A stretch of 64,000 bases of DNA, from the NCBI RefSeq assembly GCF_020283565.1, contig NC_060063.1, positions 23,180,777 to 23,244,776 on the forward strand, written 5' to 3'. The notes below the pieces were generated by a model. It was not told where the DNA came from. It was given only the letters and a program-made list of their open reading frames with translations, and did not search any database. Both the position numbers and the translations under genes were made by a program. Source of the DNA: Trifolium pratense. Its lineage: Eukaryota > Streptophyta > Magnoliopsida > Fabales > Fabaceae. This document shows positions 10,695 to 21,633 of the stretch, one piece after another; the stretch's first letter is position 1, and each line of letters opens with the position of its first letter.

Positions 10695-10945
10695 TTTCAA
10701 AATTAACACAGTGGTCAAAAAAATTAAATAAAAAAAAACTTTTTGCATTAAATTTATAATAAATCTTCAATACATTCACATTGACCATTTAAAAATTGTT
10801 GATTTTTATAATTAAAAATTGACAAATTATTTTCTATACAAACTTAAAAATTGACATTCACATCGACCATTTCTAATAACATAAATATACACCGAGATTA
10901 CACTAAAATGTGTATATAAAGTCCGTAAACTTAACTCAGTTGGTA
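10695..10945. repeat. second copy of the 540-bp-spaced tandem duplication
   Basis: The partner of 10155-10405. It keeps the same order of words (TTTTTGCATTAAATTTATAA, ATTCACATTGACCATTTAAA) and leads into the SINE head at 10919. Confidence 0.75.
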
Positions 10946-10995
10946 TATAAGATTCGCATTTTATATACACTAAAGGATTCAGGTTTGAACCCAAA
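10919..10995 (+). mobile_element. SINE head fragment
   Basis: GTCCGTAAACTTAACTCAGTTGG followed by AGGTTTGAACCC (B-box-like). The tail half is missing. Confidence 0.55.
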
Positions 10996-12427
10996 TACTA
11001 CAACAAAACCAAAAAATGTGGTAGAAAAATTTGACATATAGGAAGAAAAAAAAAACACAAGAGTGTCTATGTAATTGTGTATGAGTTCAACATAGACATG
11101 GATGGGGCCACAAAATGAAAACTAGATATGCCAACTGTATTTGATTTAGATATACACATCACCGTCACACACCTCCTATTTTTCCTCAATTTCCTCACCC
11201 CAAATGAAGACAGCACATACCATAATGTCATTAGATTTCATATAGATATATTCATAAGGATCTTAGTTTCATCGTTTGAACAAATCTTAACAACATTGTT
11301 AATTTGTTACACTATATTTTATCTTACCTTTTTTATATCTTATTTCTCTATCTATAGTATACTCTTAACCCTCTTTCCCTTATATCTCGCTATCTTTTCA
11401 TTTTCAACTCTTCCTCTTCATTGGATCTTATTGGGTTGGTAGTTGGTACTTTGTTGGTTCATTCCCCTTCACAAAAAAAAGGTATCATATTTTGTACATT
11501 TGTTTATGTTTATGTTTGTATTATTATTGTTAATGTTTGTTATATTTTTTGTTCATTTGTTGTTGTTGTTGAAATGACTTCAAATTGTTTAAAGATTTAT
11601 CCTTTATCCATTTTCATGGATGCCCATTATCTCATTTGGGGTATTGTATTGACTTTGAGGGTATGAGACTTTGAGGTTTTACATTTTTTTATTAATTTTT
11701 TTTTCTGGGGTTGATTTTTTATTTGTGTTTTTTAAGAGTTAAGATTAAAGAATTGTTTTTTTATTGTTCTTTGATGTTGTTACCTTATATGTTCTCAATG
11801 CTTTGATTATTCTCTATAAAGCTTTTTCTCTCTTTGTTCCTTTCTTGTCAAGAAATTTTTGGTTTTTGTTTTGTCTTTATTTGAAAAAATGGGCATTTGG
11901 GTAGCTTAAAGTTGTGTCATTTTGTTTACTTCTTCATTCTTCCATCTCCAAAGATAAAACTCATTAAACCCATTAAAGGGAAGATTGTTGATTAGGTTTG
12001 TCTCTTGTTGTAATGCAGGTTTTAGTCCATTCATTGGATTATTACTTTTTTTAGTAATTTGTTTTTGAAGGAGGAGTGGAGGTGGAAAAATAGAGCTTTA
12101 GAAAGGAAGAGAAATAGTTTTTGAGGTTAATCATTACTTTATTATCGTGTTGGTTTATGTTATGATCAAAGGTATCTGAATTGGCAGAGGATATCTGGTT
12201 TACGCCAAAAAAAATAAAAGTATCTGAATTGTGATTGAGTTGTAGTGTTGCAAGGAGTGTTCTTAATGGTTTATGATCAATTAAGGAATTGGTTTATGAT
12301 CACATTTGTTGAGGAGATTTTTTTAAATTCAAGGATTGATTTTGTGCTAGAAGTTTAGTGGAATTGTGTTTTTGTTAGAATAATATAACAAGGTTGAAGA
12401 ATTTGGATTAGATTTGTGGTGTTTGAA
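10996..12427 (+). other. promoter and 5' leader region of the membrane-protein gene
   Basis: Pyrimidine-rich and T-rich DNA from 11280 onward (CTCTTCCTCTTC near 11406) followed by T-rich, intron-like DNA up to the ATG. A leader intron is plausible: AAAG|GTATC near 11480 as donor and GTAATGCAG near 12019 as acceptor. The transcription start cannot be placed. Confidence 0.35.
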
Positions 12428-13904
12428 ATGGATCTTAGAAGTGGAATGGACAAGGATATTGAAGTTGATCTTGAAAGTGGAATGCCACTAATCGAAGATA
12501 ACTCGAGTAGAATCTCTAATCCAAGCACTACGGCAGAAGGGAAAGCGTTATTCGCTAATATTCCTTTCGGGTTTGCTAGTGGTCAAGACGGAGCAAGTTC
12601 GTATTTTAATGAACCAAATTTAAGTGGAGTTTCTTTAGATGTGATGAAAGTGATAAACAATAACCCGGGGAAAGAGAAACGTAAAAAGGCGTCGTCGAAT
12701 AAAAAGTCCGGCAAACCTCCAAGACCACCAAAAGGTCCATCATTGGATGCTGCTGATCTTAAGCTAATTAGGGAGTTATCTGAACGTGCGTTGTTGAAGC
12801 GTGCAAGGGTAGAGCGTATGAAAGCATTGAAGAAAATGAGAGCTGCTAAATCATCATCGTCGTCCAATACAAGCAGCGTTTTGGCCCTAATTTTCACTAT
12901 TATCTTCTTCATTGTGATAATCTACCAAGGTAAATTTTTTTACACAAGTAAATTTTATTGTGGATATGACATTTATTTATAATCTTTTGCACTAAAACAT
13001 GTAGCGGTTTAGCTAAATCGAAAAATATGATGACATGAGAATATTAACTGTCTCTAAACTGTTTTCTCAGTTAGGCCATTTCAAATTTTGATATTAATAC
13101 TTAAATTACTATGTTGGTGAGTAGTGAGTACACCAGACATCATCGGTTAGGTAAAACATACACGGATAAGCACCTTTAGGTTGGGAGTTACTCGGTAGAA
13201 AGACATTTTTTCAACATGCAATATTGAGTTTTCATTTCCATTTTCATGTCATGTTCTGTTCACTTAGTATTTGATTCTGGCTAAGCAGACCAGTTTCGAG
13301 GTGTTTGTGCGATTTTAGCCTTTTTTGCATGTATCATTTTCAATACATTTATATATTTTTCACAATGATTCTGCCAAACTCACCGTAAATTCAAACATTT
13401 ACAATTGTGGTTAGCGAGAACACTTCAACATTTACTTATCTTAATTAGAACTTCCTTTTGCAGGCATGTCACCTGGAAAAAGCCCAGTGGCAAGTTTCCA
13501 AGGATCGCCTGTATCAGAAGAAGCTTTAATTTCGGTTCAGTACCAACTCAATCCGTCAAGTGATTCAAATGCACCGGGTTCAGAAGCACTCGAGTAAGTT
13601 TAAAATGCACCCTTCTCATTATACATCTCCCTTTGTGACGCAAATATTGATCATTTGAAACCTCCCTCCTGTATCTCCTGTGAAATGTCAGTGATTGTAT
13701 TAATCTAACGGCTAAGTACAATGTCACTTAGCAATATATTAATCCAATGGTTGAGATTTCGCAAGAGCGGATAAAGTGACCAACTTTTTAATGTTACAAA
13801 TTTGAAACTTTCTAATGTGGAAATTTTTACTTGATGGTTACAGTTTTGTACAGCGGGTAGCAGGTTCTGATTTCGATGAAAAATTGCGGAGAGATCAAGG
13901 TTAA
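12428..13904 (+). CDS. single-pass transmembrane protein of unknown function, three exons
   Basis: CDS is join(12428..12929,13464..13593,13844..13904), 230 residues. All introns are GT-AG (CAAG|GTAAAT, TTGCAG|GC, CGA|GTAAGT, TTACAG|TT) and the frame is kept through both. The N-terminus is acidic (DKDIEVDLESGMPLIED). A basic stretch, KEKRKKASSNKKSGKPPRPPK (about residues 82-102), follows, then a charged helix (LKLIRELSERALLKRARVERM) and a Ser run. One membrane span, VLALIFTIIFFIVII, covers about residues 151-165. The C-terminal tail is Ser/Pro-rich and ends KLRRDQG. No enzyme motif is visible. The overall look (long cytosolic N-part, single span, short tail) resembles uncharacterised plant transmembrane proteins, but no function can be given. 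Confidence 0.82.
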
Positions 13905-15342
13905 TGCAATCTTTTAAGGACTAAAAGAATGTCATCATCACCTGTATATTTAAAGAAGAGATGGCTTAGTTTTATTGTGATTCTCTTGGTAATTTATCCT
14001 TTTAATGTAATATTAATCAAACATTGAGGGGTGAGTTAAATTACCATAGCGAGTTACCACCGTTGTTTTTCATTGGCTTACCAAAAATGCTCGGTTACTT
14101 TATACCTCCTGAGCAACGTTTTTGTTGCTCATGATTCTTTTGCTTTTGAAGCTCAAAAGCAATGGTCCTGAATATATTAGCTTTATAATTAAGACAATAT
14201 GTAGTGTTGTTTTACTCTTATCAATGGTTTATATCTTGATTCATTTGCATTGCTTATTGTTTTGGGATTTCTTGGTTCCTAGCATTGAAGAATCATGGTA
14301 AATTGTTTAGGAAGAATTCTTTGAAAATCATTTTAAAACAAAGTTTAAAAAAATGAACTTAGGACTTTATATTTTCTCTTAAAATTGAATTGGGTCTAAC
14401 TCATGTTTAGAAAACTAGGTTAGGGTGAGAAATGTCTCGTTTATATAAACACACTTGATAATTTTAAGTCATATTTCACTCTGGAATTTTCAACATCTTT
14501 TGATCTTTATACGAAACTAAGAAATTTGATATATGACGAGCGTTTAAAAAATGATTTTTTTTTCTTTTTCATCTTAATCTTTTGGATGTCAAGGTGATTT
14601 GTTCCACGATAATTAGAATTTTAATGACCATCGCATAATATATAGGCTATGTTTTATAATATATCGAAGAAAACAATGCATATAAGACTCTTCTCTTCGT
14701 ATAAAGAGTGCGTAAAGACATAAATAGTCCCAAATTGAAAAAGTTTGCATTTTATGAGTACTAAAACCATACTTTAATAGTATTCATAATACTGATATTT
14801 GATAAATTAATATGGGAAATTCATAATACATTTGTTTGTTCTGCTTCTGCGATAAAAATAAGATAATAAATTCAATTTCTGCGTGTAATTGTAGAAACTA
14901 ATTTTTTTAAGATAATTTTTATTGTTGAATATGTCATGCATGCGATTAATTATTAAATTAATTCAAACAACTTTTTTATATAGTTTGGGTCCAAGTTAGA
15001 GAAAATGTGATACTTTGGAACCAAATTCAGATTCATGTGCATCATGTAATTTTATAAATAAGTAAGGAACATGTTATTTTGCCACCATACCTCAAAAAAA
15101 AAAATTGTTATTTTGCCAGCACCCATTCCCGTCCACACGAACCTTCCTTGTTTAGAACGTTGACACCTGGAACCAAAAGTCTTTTGGCAGACTAAAATTC
15201 AATTTAAATATTTGTTTGTGCTAAACCAGATTTAATATGGGACTAACTCTTAATCTAATATATTTATCCTACTGGTTACAACTGGACTACTGAGCTTAAG
15301 GATGGCATTGTAGAAAACTAAGTACAGTACTAACTCATTAAA
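13905..15342. other. 3' flank and intergenic DNA
   Basis: 13905-14300 probably holds the 3' UTR. The rest is AT-rich with short dead frames and no recognised element. Confidence 0.4.
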
Positions 15343-16349
15343 GCTTAAATGCACTTTTGATCCCCTATTTTCAAAAAAATGAAGTTTTGGTCCCCTATTT
15401 TAAAAGCCAACTTTTTAGTCCCCCAATTTTAATTTTTTTTGAGTTTTGATCCCTCATTCCATTTTAAGGCTAATTTTGTTGATGTGACATTGTCACTAAT
15501 GCATATCAGCGTCCACGTGGACAAATTTAATATCCATGTCATTATTTGTTTTTAATTTAATAAAACTTATTTTATAAAATAATTTAATTAAACCTAAGAA
15601 AGTTCATTAAAATAAAAAATCCAAAAATTCACAACCTCTAATTTATTAAACCTAAGAAAAAACAAACAATCACAACATGGACATGATCCTCTTTGATTCA
15701 TATCAAACAATTGCATATTGAAAGCAAGTTTTGTGTTTCAAGAACCTTCAACTTTCATCATCATCCAACTTTATATAAAACCAATCTAGAATTAAACTTC
15801 AAACTTAAAATAATTTTTGGGTTTTCATTCAAACTCATCCAAAGTCATAGATAGTTTAAAGAGTATGAGTAATTTCTATTGAAACACAAAATCATCTCTA
15901 ATTTCTTTTCGTTTTTAAAAATCCAAAAATTGTTGAGTTTGAACGGAAACCATAGGATTAGTGAAATCCATAAGGAAGGATTCTCTCCGACGGTGAATAA
16001 AATTCTAGTAGTTGAAGGTTTGATAATTAGGGTTTCAAATTTCATATTTTATAAGATTTAACAATTATTATTTCAGTTGAATATATAATTCTAACAATTA
16101 AAATATTTTATAAATAAAGTTTTATTGAATTTAAAAATATATAATAATGACATGGATATTAAATTTGTCCACATGAATGTTGCCACATCATTAGTTACAA
16201 GGCCACATCAACAAAATTAATCCCAAAATAGGATGGGGGATCAAAACTAAAAAAAAATGAAAATAGGGGGACTAAAAAGTTGGTTTTTAAAATAGGGGGA
16301 CCAAAACTTCATTTTTTTGAAAATAGGGGGATCAAAAGTGCATTTAAGC
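15343..16349. mobile_element. long-inverted-repeat element, about 1 kb
   Basis: Ends GCTTAAATGCACTTTTGATC and its reverse complement. The inverted arms run about 200 bases each (15343-15555 and 16140-16349), both built from the phrase GGGACCAAAACTTC / TTTTTAGTCCCCC. The 580-base core is AT-rich and has no transposase. No exact TSD was found. The layout suggests a Mutator-like non-autonomous element. Confidence 0.6.
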
Positions 16350-16407
16350 CAATGATTAATTATAGAGAATACTAACAAATCTAAGACAAATGCGTCCACA
16401 TTAATAT

Positions 16408-17493
16408 TGATCTTAACTGAATCAAACAGTCAGATAGTCCACATTAATATTGATCTTACCTGAAACAGACAGTCAGATAGCCAGCAATCACGTCCGAAGT
16501 CGTGTAATCAGGGCCGTCTCCGACAATTTGGAGGCCCCGGGCTAATAATAAAAATGGACCCCAAATAAAAAATATATAATTTTTTTTTATAAAAAGAACA
16601 TTATATATTTAAATTGTAAAGAACATAAAAAAATAGTCATTATAGGATAAGATGAGCAGCTCAATTGATTAAGCTAGTTGAGTTCAGGGTTTAACTTATT
16701 GTAGTAATATACTAACAACTAACAATTTTCCATTAATTGTAAAAAAAAAAATAGTCATTATATTTACTATGAATTGACCTCAAATAAAAAAAAATAACAA
16801 CTACCAATTTTCCATTAATTAAAAAAAAAAAAATAGTCATTATATTTACTATGAATTGACCTCAAATAAAATTAAAAAATGCCACAGGTGAGATTTGAAC
16901 CCACCACCTCCTCACAACTTGGAAACACTAAAACAGCCGCTGACCAATGAAGCAATAGCCAATTCATATTTTCTGGTTTCCGAAGAAATACTTAAAGCAA
17001 TAATTTTAATTATGGGCTTAAAAAAAAAATTGAGGCTCCAATTTCTTAGAGGCCCTGGGCTGGGGGCCTGGTTGCCCTGGCCCAAAACCGGGCCTGCGTG
17101 TAATCCACAAAGGGGGATTGTAACCACATAGGCTCCGATATTTAAGTCAGTTCAGAGAACAGTGGTAAAAAATAGAATAACTGACCCTCTGATGAAGAGA
17201 GTTTATATATAGAGCCCCCAACACTAGGCCAAAGGTCTCCATTATGGGTCGGGTTTATCCACCCATAATGGATGACTGCCAGGATTTTTACGTAAACGTA
17301 GGGATGAGTTGTTCGTGCTCATCATCCTGGGTCAAACCACTCCGATAGTCACGTGTATCGGATAAGTTTGGATGGCCTCATGTCCTCAGCGGAGGAGCAT
17401 GTGGTAAATGTGCACAATTAGCCTAAGCGAATTAGGTCGTGGTCTTTTGGGCCGTGCTCGACGCTGGACCAATCTTTGGCTCAATCCAGAACA
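16408..17493 (-). mobile_element. solo LTR (Ty3/gypsy-like) interrupted by a hAT element
   Basis: On the plus strand it runs TGATCTTA... to ...CCAGAACA, with AATAT at 16403-16407 (or 16446-16450) and at 17494-17498 as the 5-bp TSD. The first 43 bases are duplicated, so the true start is 16408 or 16451. Read on the minus strand it has a TATA-like CTCTATATATAAACTC (about 17200) and then AATATCGGAGCCTATGTGG. A related LTR lies at 62532-62961 (same TGATCTTA start, same ATATAGCCCCCA...GGGCCAAAGGTC core), supporting the assignment. Confidence 0.65.
16509..17096. mobile_element. hAT-type element with 8-bp TSD, inside the solo LTR
   Basis: A perfect 8-bp duplication, CGTGTAAT, lies at 16501-16508 and 17097-17104. 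The ends are imperfect inverted repeats (CAGGGCCGTCTC; ACCGGGCCTG), and the subterminal sequence is GGAGGCCCCGGGC / GAGGCCCTGGGC. It is 588 bp with no transposase. Inside, an about 90-base segment (ATAGTCATTATATTTACTAT) is tandemly duplicated. An 8-bp TSD with CAGGG termini is typical of hAT. Confidence 0.85.
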
Positions 17494-17554
17494 AATATAT
17501 AAGAAGGAGGCATATTTTATCTAATTTCAAAGGAGTAAATTGTAAGGACATTTT

Positions 17555-18073
17555 ATTCTAGTAAATTTATCTTAGTTGGCAGGGGCGGCCCTGATGGGGG
17601 TGCAGGGTGCCCTAGCGCGCCAGGCCTCCAATTTTAAAGGCCGCAGAAAAAAAAATCATGGGGTAGTAGTATTAGTAAAATTGGGGGTGTAAACCTTAAT
17701 ATATTACTGCAGCCCAATTACCAGGCCCAAATGACAATAAAAAAACACTGTTTTTTTTACAGCCCAATTGAAATGTATTTTATTGTTATTGATAGAATAT
17801 GAATCTTTTTTATCTTAATTATAAGGATAATTATTTTCTATGTTATTTGCAATTTAAAATTGATGATGATTTTTTTTTTAAATTGTATTTATTTTTTATT
17901 ATAAGAGACCGCTTTTAAAATTTGCATGTGGCCTCTAAAAACTCGGGATCGGGCCTGTTAGTTGGTAGGGCCATCAGATTTTATATGTTGAAATCAAAGT
18001 TTGAATTTCAAACACTTGACTTATTCACTTAAGGGTGTAATTCTAATCATTAAACTACTTGACAAAGATAAAA
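17555..18073 (+). mobile_element. SINE with 19-bp TSD, interrupted by a hAT element
   Basis: The 19-base direct repeat TAAATTGTAAGGAYATTTT flanks it at 17536-17554 and 18074-18092, with one mismatch. Without the hAT insert the body reads CTTAGTTGGTAGGGCCATCAGATTTTATATG, AGTTTGAATTTC, ACTTATTCACTTAAGGGTG, AAACTACTTGAC, which is the same SINE family as 35974-36109. Confidence 0.8.
17580..17957. mobile_element. hAT-type MITE with 8-bp TSD
   Basis: TTAGTTGG is duplicated at 17572-17579 and 17958-17965. It starts CAGGGGCGGCCCTG and ends GGGATCGGGCCTG. 378 bp, no coding capacity. Its target is the SINE at 17555-18073. Confidence 0.87.
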
Positions 18074-18092
18074 TAAATTGTAAGGATATTTT

Positions 18093-18401
18093 TGAAATAA
18101 CAACATTAAATGAGGAGCTGACCCTAGTTTTAGTGTAAGAAACATCATCTTTTCTATGAGACTTTGATCTCTTTTATTCATTTTAGAGTTATTTTCAGTC
18201 ATTTGTTAATCTTGATTCATCTATCTTTTTTTATTTTTCATCTTTTTTTTTCCTGCTTTTATCGACATGTGTTATTCATATAAATTTGAGTTTTTTGTTG
18301 CAATTTGTTGTCTAAGTGAAACGACGTTATTTTATTCGTTGTGCGATGCATTTTGTTTTTCTTGTTTTAGTGTAGTATTTATTTCTGTTTGGATCGACAT
18401 A
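18093..18401. other. intergenic, nothing recognised
   Basis: T-rich DNA between the SINE and the Helitron. No gene or repeat boundary is seen. Confidence 0.4.
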
Positions 18402-18504
18402 TCTATATATATAAATCCTAGATAGTTGTCCAATTGTCTATCTAAACTCTAATCCACAAACCAATGAAAACCTTTAATTTAGCCACATCATCCACTTACA
18501 TGCA

Positions 18505-21500
18505 TTTTTTTTTAAACCAAAAAGATGCTAGCTAAGAGCTAGGCATCCCAAAATATATAAATATATAATAACAAGTAGATATAAATGGAGGGGACTAGAC
18601 CAAGACTCCATTTAAGAAACACAAAACCTGAAAACAGGTACGCCAAACTTGTTTTTTACATAACTATCCCTAATAAACATAGGTGCTTCATGCCAGTAAG
18701 TAATAGAATGTAAAGTAAGACCTTGATTAGCAAGTGTATCAGCAACTTGGTTTCCTTCTCGGAATATATGAGTGACAATACAGTTCATTTGCCTGAAGAG
18801 AACCATTGCGTTGTGCCATCTATTTTTTAATGACCAAGGTATAGTATCAGCAACATTACTAACAGCCGAGACCACTGCTGCAGAGTCTGACTCTAGCCAC
18901 AGATTATGCCAATTGAACTGATGGGAAATTTCTATAGCTCTAATAGCACCACATAATTCAGCTTGATAGGAAGTAGAAATTCCTAAAGGTTCGGCAAAAC
19001 CAAGAATAAAATCAGCTGCATTGTTTCTGAATAAACCACCACAAGAGGAAAGACCAGGATTACCTTTGGAAGCTCCATCAATATTGCATTTGATCCAGGT
19101 AGGCAGAGGGGGGTTCCATAAAATTTCTTTGATCACGGGTATTCTAGGATGATGAATTGTGACTTTAAAATGCCTAAGTATAGTAAAGTCTCTAACGGAA
19201 TTGGAAGATACTTTGCTAGTATTGTTGCCAGACAAAGAAGTACTAGCAATTAGCATTGAGATAGCAGAACGCCAACTAATAAATTTGTTGTTAAACCTGG
19301 CCTGGTTTCTAACAAACCATAAAATATTGAGTAAATTGATCAGTGCAGCAGTGACTGCAATCTTACATTGAGGAGACCAATTCAAATCACAAATTTTCCA
19401 CATGTCGTCCATAGAAGTGAAATGCGGCACTAAATTAAGACAACTACCAAACCATGACCAAATTTTGATTGCATAATCACATTCAAAAAAGATATGGAAA
19501 GTGGATTCTTCATGACAACAGCACAAATTGCACATAGAGGGGATAAAACAACCTCTTACCTTTAAATTCTCATCTGTTGGAATTTTGTTGTGCATGAGCC
19601 TCCAAACTAAAAGGGATTTAGATGGTGGAATATCTGAGTTCCAAATAGCTTTGGCCCAATCAAGGTCTTGAAGCTGCTGCAGCTTAAAATTATAAGCTTC
19701 CTTTAGATGTAAGTCACCTGTATCTGAATGTTTCCATATAAGCTTATCTTGAGAAGTCTCCGAAGGAATAGTCTCTTGCTGAACAATGCAGACAAGATTG
19801 CTGAAATGTTGATGCATCTGAGGAGGGAAAATCCATTGGTCATTGAGGATGTAATCACTGACAGTGGAGGTAAGAGACTGTCTGATGTGAACTGGAACAT
19901 TAAATTGCTCAGCAAGAATTGTACCACACCAGTTATCATTCCAAAAATTGATTTCTTCACCATTGCCAAGAAGCCAAATTGTATTATCTGTGATTACTGA
20001 AAACTCTTCTTTTATACTACTCCAGATGGAAGAAGAGATATGATGATGGATAATATTCCTTTTCCTGATGACTCTATCTTTTAGTAGATTTGCCCATGAA
20101 TTTTGAGAATTGATAAGGTTCCAACAGAGATTCAAATTTGTTGCTTTATTCAAGCTTGAGAGAGATCTTAAATTCAAACCCCCTTGAGAAAGAGGCCTGC
20201 AAACTTTCTTCCATGAAACAGTTACAAGTTTTTTCATTTCAATATCTCCACTCCACAAAAAATTCCGGATACATCTCTCCACTTCTTTGATCAAAGAAAC
20301 AGGCCAAGAATATAGGGATATACTATACATCATCATACTTTGTATCACTGACCTAACCAATTGCACCCTTCCAGCCATAGATAGAAGAGAGGCCTTCCAA
20401 GCTGATAGCTTCATTTTAATCTTGTCTGCAATTGGTTGTAAATGACAAACTTTTGGCTTCCCTTTGAAAATTGGAACTCCAAGATAATAAAAAGGAAGAG
20501 TACCAATTTTGAAGTTAAGCAGCTGAACAATAATAGCTAACCTGCCTTGAGTGATAGACCCAGAAATAATAGTGGACTTACATGTGTTGATTATCTGACC
20601 AGATTCTGAAGCATATCTGTCAAATAAATCTTTAAGAAAAGTAAGACCAGATATTTTACCTTTGCAAAAAATCATCAAATCATCTGCATAGAAAGTATGA
20701 GATGGAACATTGACATTCCTAGTTGCCTTGATAAGATCAAGCTTTCCATCCGTTACCAGCTTGGAGATACTTCTACTTAACACATCCTCTGCCAAACAAA
20801 AGAGAAGTGGAGAGAGAGGGTCCCCCTGCCTGACTCCTCTAGTACAATTGAAGTAACCATGAGATCTTCCATTAACTGAAACCGATAAGAAAGCAGATTG
20901 CAGAATCACATGAATCCAGTTGCAGAAGACATTATTAAATCCAAAACACTTTAACACTTTCAGAATGAAAGACCATTCTAAAGTGTCAAATGCTTTAGAA
21001 ATATCAATTTTTAAAGCCAAATTTCCACCATAAGACTTGTTGTGCAAGAGATTAGCAGCTTCAGAAGCAATGCACAAACAATCTTTGATGTTTCTGTCAT
21101 GTATGAAACCCCTTTGTTCTTCTGAAATAATAGAAGGCATGATTGAAGCAAGTCTATCAGCAATTATCTTTGATATGATCTTGAATTTGAAAGTAGCCAT
21201 TGCAATTGGCCTATATTGGTCAATAGAAGTTGCCTCTGGAGTTTTGGGCAAAAGTGCAATGATGTTTGAGTTGAAACCTGGCAAAATCCAACTAGTGATG
21301 AAGAAATCTAGAACTGCATTTGTAACATCAGTCTTGACAATATCCCAAAAATGTTGGAAGAAAAAAGCTCCAAAACCATCAGGTCCAGGAGCACTATCTT
21401 TATTAAGAGCAAAGACTGCAGCTTTAACTTCTTGATGAGAGGGAAGCAATGTGAGAACAGCATTAATGTCATCAGTTATCAAATTTGGAATGACCTCCTG

Positions 21501-21550
21501 TGCAAGTTATTGTTCCTGCAAAACAGTGTTAGTAAGCTCCATTTAATGTG
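18505..21550 (-). mobile_element. L1-type LINE, 5'-truncated, inside the Helitron
   Basis: The poly-A tail appears as the T-run 18505-18513 on the plus strand. The coding region runs up to about 21545 on the minus strand, where homology stops in the middle of the protein, before the reverse transcriptase fingers. The endonuclease part is absent. No TSD was found, so the 5' boundary is approximate. Confidence 0.8.
18612..21482 (-). CDS. LINE ORF2 part: reverse transcriptase, zf-RVT, RNase H
   Basis: An unbroken frame of 956 codons, unusually long for a truncated copy. Reverse transcriptase motifs are in order: APGPDGF (about 31), LPKTPEA...YRPIA (about 79-94), LKIDISKAFDTLEW (about 157), GVRQGDPLSP (about 216), the catalytic FYADD (264-268), then YLGVPIF (thumb side). 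A zf-RVT-like segment with WRLMHNKIPT and CNLCCCHEES follows, and then an RNase H domain (CNIDGASKGNPG, LESDSAAVV, HIFREGNQVADTLA). Upstream the frame continues past one TAA at 21507-21509 to about 21545. The start ATG here is therefore arbitrary and the product is a fragment of the natural protein. It cannot retrotranspose itself without the endonuclease. Confidence 0.85.
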   Translation of the reverse strand: MITDDINAVLTLLPSHQEVKAAVFALNKDSAPGPDGFGAFFFQHFWDIVKTDVTNAVLDFFITSWILPGFNSNIIALLPKTPEATSIDQYRPIAMATFKFKIISKIIADRLASIMPSIISEEQRGFIHDRNIKDCLCIASEAANLLHNKSYGGNLALKIDISKAFDTLEWSFILKVLKCFGFNNVFCNWIHVILQSAFLSVSVNGRSHGYFNCTRGVRQGDPLSPLLFCLAEDVLSRSISKLVTDGKLDLIKATRNVNVPSHTFYADDLMIFCKGKISGLTFLKDLFDRYASESGQIINTCKSTIISGSITQGRLAIIVQLLNFKIGTLPFYYLGVPIFKGKPKVCHLQPIADKIKMKLSAWKASLLSMAGRVQLVRSVIQSMMMYSISLYSWPVSLIKEVERCIRNFLWSGDIEMKKLVTVSWKKVCRPLSQGGLNLRSLSSLNKATNLNLCWNLINSQNSWANLLKDRVIRKRNIIHHHISSSIWSSIKEEFSVITDNTIWLLGNGEEINFWNDNWCGTILAEQFNVPVHIRQSLTSTVSDYILNDQWIFPPQMHQHFSNLVCIVQQETIPSETSQDKLIWKHSDTGDLHLKEAYNFKLQQLQDLDWAKAIWNSDIPPSKSLLVWRLMHNKIPTDENLKVRGCFIPSMCNLCCCHEESTFHIFFECDYAIKIWSWFGSCLNLVPHFTSMDDMWKICDLNWSPQCKIAVTAALINLLNILWFVRNQARFNNKFISWRSAISMLIASTSLSGNNTSKVSSNSVRDFTILRHFKVTIHHPRIPVIKEILWNPPLPTWIKCNIDGASKGNPGLSSCGGLFRNNAADFILGFAEPLGISTSYQAELCGAIRAIEISHQFNWHNLWLESDSAAVVSAVSNVADTIPWSLKNRWHNAMVLFRQMNCIVTHIFREGNQVADTLANQGLTLHSITYWHEAPMFIRDSYVKNKFGVPVFRFCVS

Positions 21551-21560
21551 TGATACTAAT

Positions 21561-21561
<1 letters not shown>

Positions 21562-21633
<72 letters not shown>
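21562..21633. repeat. (TAA)n-(TTA)n microsatellite
   Basis: About 12 TAA units switch directly into about 12 TTA units, making a near-perfect 72-base palindrome between the LINE end and the Helitron end. Confidence 0.95.

Noticed and set aside
15845..16061. Short frames in the core of the 15343-16349 element
   Set aside because: 60-66 codons on both strands with no similarity; a transposase would be much longer.
19159..21435. Plus-strand frames within the LINE
   Set aside because: They are antisense shadows of the minus-strand reverse transcriptase frame.
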